From Loktanella sp. (GTDB lineage: Bacteria; Pseudomonadota; Alphaproteobacteria; Rhodobacterales; Rhodobacteraceae), in contig PUNR01000223.1 in assembly GCA_003551805.1 (NCBI GenBank), forward strand, positions 1 to 18,215: a DNA stretch of 18,215 bases, read 5' to 3'. Position 1 is the first letter of the stretch. Each line of letters opens with the position of its first letter. The position numbers and the translations under genes were made by a program. Of the stretch, positions 6,952-13,709 are shown one piece after another. The notes below the pieces were generated by a model. That model was given only the letters and a program-made list of their open reading frames with translations, was not told the origin of the DNA and did not search any database.

Positions 6952-8282
6952 ATATCCCCGCCGGAGGCTTCAACTGCGCCATCAGGCGCAGGCCGACCAG
7001 CCAGCGCGTGCGGCAAAGCGGCCAGCGTGCGGTCCACCGCCCCCGCATGATCCGCATAAAACGCGGCAATCAACTGTTCGGGTACATCAACCGGTGCTGT
7101 CACAGCCGCCAGAAGTTCCGCCTCGTCCTGCACATGATGACAGACGCCTGCTGCAATCGCCTCGTCCGCAGGATAGGCGATGGTCCAGATATGCGGACCC
7201 ACGATCACCGGTTTGCGCAAGGCCAGTGGTTCGATGATATTATGCGCGCCTTTGGTCACAAACCCGCCGCCGACAATCGCGCGGTCGCAAAGCGCGAGAT
7301 AAAAATACATCTCACCCATGGAATCGCCCAGCAGCACATCGATCTGAGGCAGGGTATCGGCACCTAGCTCTGCATCCAGCAGCTCTGATCGTCGGGCAAA
7401 GCGCACACCGGCATCCGCCAGCATGCCCGCCACGTCGTCAAACCGTTCGGGCGCGCGGGGCACATAGACAAAAAACGCGTCCTTGGTCCGGCGGATCATG
7501 TCGATATAGATCGCGTCCTCGCCTTGCACGACGCTGGTCAGCGTGAACGTCGGGCGGCCTTGTGTCAGCCTAGCCCGCAGCTTTACTGCCGCTGCAAGTT
7601 GCGCGTGCGGGATCGGCTGGTCAAAGCGCAACTCGCCTGTGACATGGATATTGGCCATGCCCGCAGCGGCGAAACGGTCGGCCTGAAGCTGTGATTTTAC
7701 AAAACCGCCTGCAAACCCGCCGGTCAGGGCCGCGCGCAGGCCCCAGCCGGACATGTCTTTGTCGAAACTTTTCTGCGGATATTGCGCGTTGCACATGAAC
7801 AGCGGCACGCTGCGCGCACGGCAGGCCATAATCATCCGTGGCCAGATTTCGATCTCCATCACCAGCCCGTATTTGGGCGCAAACCGGCGCAGGAATTGCG
7901 CATAGGCAAAGCCTGTATCGAACGGCACCCAGACGACCTGCACCCGGCCTGCGGCAATCTCGGTCCCAAATTCGCGTATCGCCTCGCGCCGTCCGGCAGG
8001 CGTGAAATGGGTGGTCAGCACAGTCTCGCCCTGCTCCAGCAATGCGCGGATCAGCGGTGTAGCCGACCGCATTTCGCCCAGGGATACGGCATGTACCCAG
8101 ACCGGCTGGCGCAGAGTTGCGCGCGCAAGGCCAAAGCGTTCGCCCATATGCAGGCCGTAATCGGGGTCTTTGCGCGCGCGCAGCCGCAGGTAAACGACCG
8201 CGACCGGCAACAGTACCCACCACGCCAGCGCGTAGATCAGCAGCGCCATCCGCAGGCGGAACGGGGGAAAACGGTCAGTCAT
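6948..8282 (-). CDS. waaA: 3-deoxy-D-manno-octulosonic acid (Kdo) transferase, GT30
   Basis: Transfers Kdo from CMP-Kdo to the lipid A precursor at the inner membrane. The product has 444 residues (WaaA is usually 420-440). A hydrophobic N-terminal anchor spans about residues 11-33. The acceptor half has VWVHAVSLGEMRSATPLI with the likely catalytic base Glu70, followed by TTHFTPAGRREA and MEIEIWPRMI. The donor half has GDSMGEMYFYL and GGGFVTKGAHNIIEPLAL. One difference from E. coli WaaA is that the RHPER motif reads RAPER (missing His). The start codon overlaps the stop of the second Kdo-transferase-like gene by 8 bases, so translation is probably coupled. The C-terminus is encoded by a gene-end motif. 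Whether this or its neighbour is the main Kdo transferase is not decided by sequence; the anchor and SLGEM region favour this one. Confidence 0.9.
   Translation of the reverse strand: MTDRFPPFRLRMALLIYALAWWVLLPVAVVYLRLRARKDPDYGLHMGERFGLARATLRQPVWVHAVSLGEMRSATPLIRALLEQGETVLTTHFTPAGRREAIREFGTEIAAGRVQVVWVPFDTGFAYAQFLRRFAPKYGLVMEIEIWPRMIMACRARSVPLFMCNAQYPQKSFDKDMSGWGLRAALTGGFAGGFVKSQLQADRFAAAGMANIHVTGELRFDQPIPHAQLAAAVKLRARLTQGRPTFTLTSVVQGEDAIYIDMIRRTKDAFFVYVPRAPERFDDVAGMLADAGVRFARRSELLDAELGADTLPQIDVLLGDSMGEMYFYLALCDRAIVGGGFVTKGAHNIIEPLALRKPVIVGPHIWTIAYPADEAIAAGVCHHVQDEAELLAAVTAPVDVPEQLIAAFYADHAGAVDRTLAALPHALAGRPAPDGAVEASGGDI
6951..6969 (-). repeat. Copy 1 of a 19-base gene-end motif
   Basis: Minus-strand AGCCTCCGGCGGGGATATT. 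The same 19 bases with one change (T for C) occur on the plus strand just after efp (16432-16450). Here the motif lies inside the reading frame: it encodes the last residues of the Kdo transferase (ASGGDI), directly before its stop codon. Confidence 0.6.
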
Positions 8283-9537
8283 GGCGTGCCTTCAACAACG
8301 CGCACAAGTCCTTGGCAAGCGCATCTGTCGCAAGGCTAGCATTTTGCGCCGCGTCATGGGCTGCGCTGGCTGCGCCCGCCAGATCGCGCTGGGTCAGGGC
8401 GGCGGCAATCTGTGCTGCGTCGGTGACCGTAATGGCGCCGTCTGTGGCGTTCAGCATGGCAAAGTCATGGACGAAATTGCCAACCTGCGGCCCATGCAAA
8501 ATCGCACAACCCAGTTGGGCGGCCTCCCACGGGTTATGGCCTTGGGTGGCATCAAAAGTGCCCCCGATCAGCACGGCCTGCGTCACGCGGTAAACCAGAC
8601 CAAGATCGCCGAATGTGTCGCAAATCCATACCGGATCATCCGGCCCCGGCAGCGCATCTTGCGATTTCAGCGGCGCGGGGCAATTGGCCAGGATCGCTGC
8701 GCGCCGTTCAGGATGGCGTGGTGCGATGATCAGCAGCGCGTCAGGGTGCTGTACGCGCAACGTTTGATGCGCTGCTATCGCCACCGCCTCATCCGCCGCA
8801 TGCGAGGGGGCCACAGCCCAGACAAAGCGCGCACCAATCGCTGTCTGCAAGCGTTGCAAAGCGCCCTGATCGCAGCACAGCGGGGGGGCGGCAGGTTTCA
8901 GCGATCCGCTGATCTGCGGCTGTGCGCCAAGCGTGGACAGATGCGTCGCGGTCGTGCTGTCCTGCGCCGTGATCAGTGCCATCATCGCATAAAGGTCGCG
9001 GTAAAGACCACCTGCCTTGCGATGCCGTGCAAAGGCAGCGTCATTCATCCGCGCAGCGATGATGGCCTGCGCGATACCCCGCCTGTGCAAGTCATGCACA
9101 AAGCCCGGCCACAGATCCTGTTCGGCCCAGATGCACAGATCAGGCTGGAAATGATCCAGAAACCGGCGCCGGTAGGTGGGAGCATCCAGCGGCAGGAACT
9201 GATGGATCGTGCGCGCGGGCAGATTTGCTGCAAAGACCCGCGCGGATGCGGCGGTGGTCGATGTCACGACAAAATGCAGGTCGGGGGCCTCTGCTGTCAT
9301 TCGTGCGATCAGCCCGCGCAGCGACATAACCTCGCCCAGACCCACCGCATTGATCCAGACCAGCCGCCCGTCCGGGCGCGGTGCCAGCCCGCGACCAAGC
9401 TTTTCCTGCCATCGGGTGGGGTGTTCCTTGCCACGTTTGCGCCTGCGCGCCAGCACCCTTGCCGCCACCAGTGGAATCAGATGACTGGCCGCAAGATAGG
9501 CGCGCAAGGCCAGTCCGCGTCTAGGTGTCGTGGTCAT
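8275..9537 (-). CDS. Second Kdo-transferase-like glycosyltransferase (GT30)
   Basis: A 420-residue paralogue of WaaA, clearly diverged from the 444-residue neighbour. An N-terminal hydrophobic/basic segment (about 10-35) is followed by WINAVGLGEVMSLRGLI with the likely base Glu69, then AEQDLWPGF. The donor-binding half is closer to E. coli WaaA than the neighbour's is: IIAPRHPERR keeps the RHPER motif, and GHNPWEAAQLGCAILHGP keeps the HNPxEAA motif. ATG 9537 was chosen because it gives a family-type N-terminus; upstream sequence in this frame is the epimerase gene in another frame. It overlaps neuC by 17 bases and waaA by 8 bases. It may add a second Kdo, or a different ulosonic acid, to lipid A or core; this is inference. 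Confidence 0.85.
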   Translation of the reverse strand: MTTTPRRGLALRAYLAASHLIPLVAARVLARRRKRGKEHPTRWQEKLGRGLAPRPDGRLVWINAVGLGEVMSLRGLIARMTAEAPDLHFVVTSTTAASARVFAANLPARTIHQFLPLDAPTYRRRFLDHFQPDLCIWAEQDLWPGFVHDLHRRGIAQAIIAARMNDAAFARHRKAGGLYRDLYAMMALITAQDSTTATHLSTLGAQPQISGSLKPAAPPLCCDQGALQRLQTAIGARFVWAVAPSHAADEAVAIAAHQTLRVQHPDALLIIAPRHPERRAAILANCPAPLKSQDALPGPDDPVWICDTFGDLGLVYRVTQAVLIGGTFDATQGHNPWEAAQLGCAILHGPQVGNFVHDFAMLNATDGAITVTDAAQIAAALTQRDLAGAASAAHDAAQNASLATDALAKDLCALLKARHD

Positions 9538-10645
9538 GAAATGTCTTTTGCAACGATCCGGTCCAGAAACCGGCATCCGCCAGCACACCGGCAAACCGCG
9601 CCGCCGCTGATCCGCCGCCAAAGGCGTCGTGGCGCGGATAGGCCTTGCCCCATTGGTCTGCAAGGAAACGGTCGATGGCCACAATGTCACCTGCACCTGC
9701 AAAAAACACCGAAGGGGATTTCGCACGGTTCGTCTGCCGCGTCCCGATATCAAGCGATGGCAGGCCAAGGAACGGCGCTTCACGCACACCCGCGGATGAA
9801 TTGCCAACCATGACAGCGGCATTTTTCATCAACTCGCTGAAATGGGCAAAACGCATGGATGGCAGTACGCGGAACCTATCTTTGGGCAATGTGTCGATCA
9901 CCGCAAAAATTGCCTCTGATCCGGGGTCGTTGTTTGGCGCGATGACCACGAAATTGCGCCCCGATGCTTGCAGCGCACCAAACAGGGCCTGCGCCTGGGT
10001 ACCCATGCTGGCGGCCTCGGATGTGACGGGGTGAAACACGCAGATGCCATAGTCGTCATGGGGCAGGGCGTAACGCTCTTTCACTGCGGCTAGCGTCACA
10101 CCGGACGGGCCTGCATGGAAATCCAGTTCGGGTGAACCGATGGCGTGGATGTGGCTTGCCTGTTCACCCAGCGACATCACCCGCCTTGCAGCATCATCGG
10201 ACGACACGAAATGGTGGCTGGCCAATTTGGAATTACAATGCCGGTAAATTTCATCAATCGTGCCGCTGACCTCGCCGCCTTCGACATGGGCGCAGCGGAT
10301 GTAATTGGTGGCGCAGACAAGCGCGGTCGCCAGCGCCTCGACCCTGTCGCCATGGATGACCACAAGATCGGGGCGGTGTTCGTGGATGAAATCGGAAAAG
10401 CCGATGACAGTCTTTGCCAGGATCATATCCTGCGGATCGCCGGGGCGCTGGTTCAGGAATTCGTGCACCGTGACGCCTGTCATCCGGTGGACTTCCAGCT
10501 TGGTCAGACCGTAGCTTTGCAGCATATGCATGCCGGTCACAAAGAACGACACCGTGAAACCGGCATCGCGTGCGGCATTGGCAAGCGGTTCCAGCTTGCC
10601 GAAATCGGCGCGGGTGCCTGTCACAAACAGAATGGATCGGGGCAT
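9521..10645 (-). CDS. neuC: UDP-N-acetylglucosamine 2-epimerase (hydrolysing), NeuC family
   Basis: A 374-residue GT-B-fold enzyme of the NeuC/LegG type, which hydrolyses a UDP- (or GDP-) linked 2-acetamido sugar with inversion at C2, feeding ManNAc-type sugars into nonulosonic acid synthesis. It begins ILFVTGTRADFGKLEPL, the family hallmark, and has VVIHGDRVEALATA, HVEGGEVSGTIDEIYRH, VFHPVTSEAA and VGNSSAGVREAPFLGLPSLDIGTRQ. The length matches NeuC (about 380). The ATG at 10645 has a GGAA box 6 bases upstream; a longer open frame runs through the antisense of tRNA-Cys and is not used. It heads a minus-strand operon with two Kdo-transferase-like genes. NeuB- and NeuA-type partners are not in this window, so the final sugar (sialic, legionaminic or other) is open. 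Confidence 0.88.
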   Translation of the reverse strand: MPRSILFVTGTRADFGKLEPLANAARDAGFTVSFFVTGMHMLQSYGLTKLEVHRMTGVTVHEFLNQRPGDPQDMILAKTVIGFSDFIHEHRPDLVVIHGDRVEALATALVCATNYIRCAHVEGGEVSGTIDEIYRHCNSKLASHHFVSSDDAARRVMSLGEQASHIHAIGSPELDFHAGPSGVTLAAVKERYALPHDDYGICVFHPVTSEAASMGTQAQALFGALQASGRNFVVIAPNNDPGSEAIFAVIDTLPKDRFRVLPSMRFAHFSELMKNAAVMVGNSSAGVREAPFLGLPSLDIGTRQTNRAKSPSVFFAGAGDIVAIDRFLADQWGKAYPRHDAFGGGSAAARFAGVLADAGFWTGSLQKTFHDHDT

Positions 10646-10730
10646 GTTGTTTCCGTTACAAAAACGCTGATCGGCACCGTATCGCCGCGCGTAGCAAAAG
10701 AAAACCGCGTTTGCCGCGCGTGTTATCTGC

Positions 10731-10760
10731 TTGACGCCACGCGCGCAGGTCCGGTATGGG
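10731..10760 (+). promoter_or_regulatory. Probable promoter of tRNA-Cys
   Basis: TTGACG (10731-10736) and TATGGG (10755-10760) are 18 bases apart, and the mature tRNA begins 12 bases after the -10 hexamer. The TTGAC core is the best conserved promoter element in this group of bacteria. Transcription would diverge from neuC. Confidence 0.5.
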
Positions 10761-10772
10761 TCCGCCCAGGCT

Positions 10773-10846
10773 GGCGAGTGGGCAGGTAGGTTATGCAGCG
10801 GATTGCAAATCCGTGTAGACCGGTTCGATTCCGGTACTCGCCTCCA
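10773..10846 (+). tRNA. tRNA-Cys (GCA)
   Basis: A complete 74-base cloverleaf including an encoded CCA. The acceptor stem pairs GGCGAGT with ACTCGCC, then discriminator T and CCA. The anticodon stem GCGGA/TCCGT closes the loop TTGCAAA with anticodon GCA. The T arm is CCGG-TTCGATT-CCGG with the standard TTCGATT loop. The D arm closes as GCA/TGC around a GGTAGGTTA-type loop. It stands alone, divergent from neuC and 162 bases before the pcm-like gene. Confidence 0.97.
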
Positions 10847-11008
10847 TTGCCTGACAGCCCTTTCCATATGCCCGCTGACCGTGACCCCGCAGTGATTCCG
10901 CCTGCGCGGAGTGCCAAGAAGGGCGCTGTCAAGATGTGATCAATTGTTGCCGCCTCTTGCGGAATATGCGAACATCGAAAAATGCAGCTAAACGAAAGAG
11001 TTTAGATT

Positions 11009-11662
11009 TTGACCGACTATACAACACGCCGGACAATGATGGTCGACACGCAAGTGCGCCCCTCTGATGTCACCCGTTTTCCGATTATCGACGCAATGCT
11101 TAGCGTGCCGCGCGAAGAATTTGTGCCCGATGCGCTGCGCGAGGCAGCTTATGTCGGGGAAAACCTTGATATCGGCAATGGCCGGATCATGCTTGAACCA
11201 CGGACACTGGCCAAGATGCTGGAACTGGCTGACGTTCAGCCGGGGTTTGTGGCGCTCGATATCGGGTGCGGCTTGGGGTATTCGACGGCTGTTCTTGCCC
11301 ATTTGTGCGACTTTGTCGTTGCGGTCGAGGATGACGAGGCACGCGCAGAAGAGGCGCAAAGCCTGTTGTCGGGTCTTGGCATCGACAATGCTGCGGTGAT
11401 GGCCGGTCCCTTGGCAGAAGGGTCGGCAAAGTCCGGGCCGTTTGACTTGATTATTATTCAAGGCGCGGTCGAAGACCTGCCTGACGGTTTGCTTGCCCAA
11501 TTGCGGGAAGGCGGCCGGATTGTGTGTCTTTTTGCCGAACGCGCGCTGGGTGTCGTGCGTGTCGGGCACAAGATGGACGGACGCGTGAACTGGCGGTTCG
11601 GCTTTAATGCCGGTGCGCCTGTTTTGAACGGATTTGAACGACCTGAAGTTTTTGCACTGTGA
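11009..11662 (+). CDS. pcm: Protein-L-isoaspartate O-methyltransferase family protein (Pcm-like)
   Basis: A 217-residue SAM-dependent methyltransferase of the PCMT family, which in classical members methylates isoaspartyl residues in damaged proteins. The N-terminal block (RRTMMVDTQVRPSDVT, then AMLSVPREEFVP) and the SAM-binding motif VALDIGCGLGYSTAVLA (about 81-97) support the family. The conserved substrate motif TISQP is replaced by IMLEP around residues 60-64, and motif I reads GCGLGYST, not the usual G(T/S)GSGYQ, so true isoaspartyl repair is uncertain. The start is probably TTG 11009: a stop lies two codons upstream, and TTG gives the family-type MTDYTTRR N-terminus. ATG 11036 is the alternative. 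It is followed 62 bases later by tolC, a pairing common in alphaproteobacteria. Confidence 0.82.
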   Translation: MTDYTTRRTMMVDTQVRPSDVTRFPIIDAMLSVPREEFVPDALREAAYVGENLDIGNGRIMLEPRTLAKMLELADVQPGFVALDIGCGLGYSTAVLAHLCDFVVAVEDDEARAEEAQSLLSGLGIDNAAVMAGPLAEGSAKSGPFDLIIIQGAVEDLPDGLLAQLREGGRIVCLFAERALGVVRVGHKMDGRVNWRFGFNAGAPVLNGFERPEVFAL

Positions 11663-11724
11663 CCAATTTTTTACGAACCGCGGCACTCGTCGCAATTTTA
11701 TCATGATTTATTAAGGATATCGGT

Positions 11725-13098
11725 ATGATGAGACGTAGCGCAGTCGCCGGAATGGCAATGATAATGGCTCTATTGGCGGCACCTGTCGCCAAGGCTGACA
11801 ATCTGGTCGATGCATTGGCCGCTACTTATACCAATTCAGGTTTGCTGAACCAAAATCGCGCTTTGTTGCGCGCGGCCGATGAAGGTGTTGCGCAGTCAGT
11901 TGCCGCAACCTTGCCTGTGATTAACTGGTCGATCTCGACCGCCCGGAATTTCAACAGCGCGCCGCAATTGGGGCAACCCAACACCACGACCGCCACAACC
12001 GCACGGATTGCGGCATCGCTGACGCTATATGATGGTGGTTCGAACCGGCTGGCCATCGAGGCCCAGAAAGAGCTTGTACTAAGCACGCGCCAGTCACTGC
12101 GTGGTGTCGAGCAGGATGTGCTTTTGCGCGGCGTTCAGGCTTATATGAATGTCCGTCGTGAACGCGAATTTGTGGAACTGCGCCAAAACAACCTGCGCCT
12201 GATCACACAGGAATTGCAGGCCGCACGCGACCGTTTTGAAGTCGGTGAAATCACCCGCACCGATGTGTCTTTGGCCGAAGCGCGCCTTGCGGCATCGCAA
12301 AGCCTGCTGGCCGCAGCACAGGGCAACCTGACCATCGCGATTGAAGAATACACCGCCGCCGTGGGCCGCGCGCCCAGCGGGGCAGGCAACGCCACCGCAG
12401 CGCCCGTGTCACAATCGCTGGCCGAGGCCAAGGCATTTGCTGTGCGGAACCATCCTGCGATTCTTGAAGTACAGCATTCGGTTGCCGCAGCAGAACTGAA
12501 CATCCAGCGAGGCGAAGCGGCGATCCGGCCTAATTTGTCTCTCGATACCTCGGTTTCGGTGAATGACAATTTTGACGAATCCGCGCAAATCGGTTTGACG
12601 CTTGGTGGCCCAATTTATGCGGGTGGTTCGATCTCCAGTCAGGTTCGCCAGTTGCAGGCCAACCGTGATGCGGCCCGTTCCGGCCTGCATCTGGCGCGGA
12701 TCGGTATCGAACAGCAGGTCGGCAATGCCTATGCCGCCTTGCAGGTCGCACGCGCATCACGCCAGGCGTCCGAACAGCAGATCAGCGCGGCGCGTGTCGC
12801 TTTTGAAGGTGTCCGTGAAGAAGCCGCACTTGGTGCGCGCACGACGCTGGATACGCTGAATGCGGAGCAAGAACTGCTAGACGCGCAGGCAAATCGCATT
12901 TCTGCGCAAGTGGATGAAGTCATTGCATCCTATGCGGTTTTGTCCGCCATGGGCCTGATGACCGCCGAACATCTGCGCCTGCCGGTCCAGCAATATGACG
13001 TCAACGCGTATTACGATCTTGCCAAGACATCGCCAACGGCGACATCGTCGCGCGGACAGGCGCTTGACCGCGTGCTCGAGGCGATAGGCCGCGATTAA
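11725..13098 (+). CDS. tolC: TolC family outer-membrane efflux channel
   Basis: A 457-residue TolC-type protein: the outer-membrane and periplasmic tunnel used by type I secretion and tripartite drug efflux systems. A signal peptide (residues 1-24, MMRRS then a hydrophobic core ending APVAKA, cleavage before DN) directs export. The mature part has two repeated halves rich in long alanine/glutamine helices, each with a strand region (TLYDGGSNRLAIEAQ and LTLGGPIYAGGSISSQVRQ), as expected for the duplicated fold. GARTTLDTLNAEQELLDAQ near the C-terminus is a strong family match. The ATG has AAGGA 7 bases upstream. Inner-membrane partners are not in the window, so the channel is likely shared by systems elsewhere. 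Low-GC bases just upstream could hold a promoter, but none is clear. Confidence 0.95.
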   Translation: MMRRSAVAGMAMIMALLAAPVAKADNLVDALAATYTNSGLLNQNRALLRAADEGVAQSVAATLPVINWSISTARNFNSAPQLGQPNTTTATTARIAASLTLYDGGSNRLAIEAQKELVLSTRQSLRGVEQDVLLRGVQAYMNVRREREFVELRQNNLRLITQELQAARDRFEVGEITRTDVSLAEARLAASQSLLAAAQGNLTIAIEEYTAAVGRAPSGAGNATAAPVSQSLAEAKAFAVRNHPAILEVQHSVAAAELNIQRGEAAIRPNLSLDTSVSVNDNFDESAQIGLTLGGPIYAGGSISSQVRQLQANRDAARSGLHLARIGIEQQVGNAYAALQVARASRQASEQQISAARVAFEGVREEAALGARTTLDTLNAEQELLDAQANRISAQVDEVIASYAVLSAMGLMTAEHLRLPVQQYDVNAYYDLAKTSPTATSSRGQALDRVLEAIGRD

Positions 13099-13102
13099 CC
13101 CG

Positions 13103-13159
13103 CCTGTTGTTTTGTGTTTGGTCATCCGTTACGATTAACCAACAAGATAAAACAACAGG
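13103..13159 (+). promoter_or_regulatory. Long inverted repeat in the leader of the PopZ-like gene, covering its ribosome binding site
   Basis: CCTGTTGTTTT (13103-13113) and AAAACAACAGG (13149-13159) are perfect 11-base complements enclosing 35 bases. Inside, TTGGT (13118-13122) can pair with ACCAA (13138-13142), extending the fold. The 3' arm ends in the AGG of the likely ribosome binding site, 7 bases before ATG 13167, so the folded RNA would hide it. No T-run follows, so it is not a classical terminator of tolC on the plus strand. Translational control or mRNA 3'-end protection are possible roles. Confidence 0.6.
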
Positions 13160-13166
13160 TGAGATG

Positions 13167-13700
13167 ATGTCGAATATGGCGCAGCCGGATGAAATAGATG
13201 CGTTAGTATCGTCTGTCCGCAATCTGGTCGCGCATCGCGACGCGGGCAAAATTGCGCGCGCCGCGGCACCTGAACGGCTGGTTTTGACCCCGGCCTTGCG
13301 TGTCGACACGATTGCGCCCGTGCAGGTTGTTGCAGACGAACCTGCGCCTGATCTTGAACAAACAGCAGCCGAGATTGAAAAAGCAGTCCTGTCCCAACCC
13401 GGCGAATGGGAAGCTGATGGTGGCGAAAGTTTCGATCAGGATGCATGGGCCGCAAGTGCGTTTCCATCAGAAACTGATGGCGATGCAGATGCATCTGATG
13501 TCGCGGCCCAAGACGTTGAGGCTGAAACCCCCGTTGCACCTGACGCCTTGCCGCTGGACGAAGACGCCTTGCGTGCCCTGATCGTCACGGTCCTGCGCGA
13601 GGAACTGGCAGGCGAGTTGGGCGAAAAGGTCACGCAGAATGTGCGCAAGATGGTCCGCCGTGAAATCAGCCGGGTGATGACCACACATCAGCGGGACTGA
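13167..13700 (+). CDS. Small acidic protein with PopZ/DUF2497-like layout
   Basis: A 177-residue cytoplasmic protein without signal or membrane segment. Residues 8-24 form an amphipathic helix (DEIDALVSSVRNLVAHR) resembling the EEILASIRRII helix of PopZ/DUF2497. A short ERLVLT segment (36-41) resembles the LELT box of that family. Residues about 57-132 are disordered-looking and very acidic. The C-terminal 40 residues (LRALIVTVLREEL, then KMVRREISRV) resemble the PopZ oligomerisation helices. PopZ organises the cell pole in Caulobacter, gathering ParB and signalling proteins. In other alphaproteobacteria a DUF2497/PopZ gene also follows pcm-tolC, which supports the idea. ATG 13167 or the adjacent ATG 13164 may be used, behind AGGTGAG. 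Homology is inferred by eye and could be superficial; the alternative is a Rhodobacterales-specific hypothetical protein. Confidence 0.6.
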   Translation: MSNMAQPDEIDALVSSVRNLVAHRDAGKIARAAAPERLVLTPALRVDTIAPVQVVADEPAPDLEQTAAEIEKAVLSQPGEWEADGGESFDQDAWAASAFPSETDGDADASDVAAQDVEAETPVAPDALPLDEDALRALIVTVLREELAGELGEKVTQNVRKMVRREISRVMTTHQRD

Positions 13701-13709
13701 AGCCGCCTG

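Noticed and set aside
8281..9813. 510-codon open frame on the plus strand
   Set aside because: It lies entirely antisense to the second Kdo-transferase-like gene and the end of neuC, whose products are clear family members. The translation is rich in Arg, Cys, His and Gln and has no recognisable domain, as expected for a GC-rich mirror frame.
9538..9822. Upstream extension of the second Kdo-transferase-like frame
   Set aside because: It overlaps the neuC coding sequence in another frame and adds no family-like sequence.
10646..10867. Upstream extension of the neuC reading frame
   Set aside because: It would run through the antisense of tRNA-Cys; the family N-terminus starts at ATG 10645, which has a ribosome binding site.
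10895..10963. Short hairpins (ATTCCGC/GCGGAGT and CCGC/GCGG) between tRNA-Cys and the pcm-like gene
   Set aside because: Stems are short and no T-run follows, so neither a terminator nor an RNA gene can be supported.
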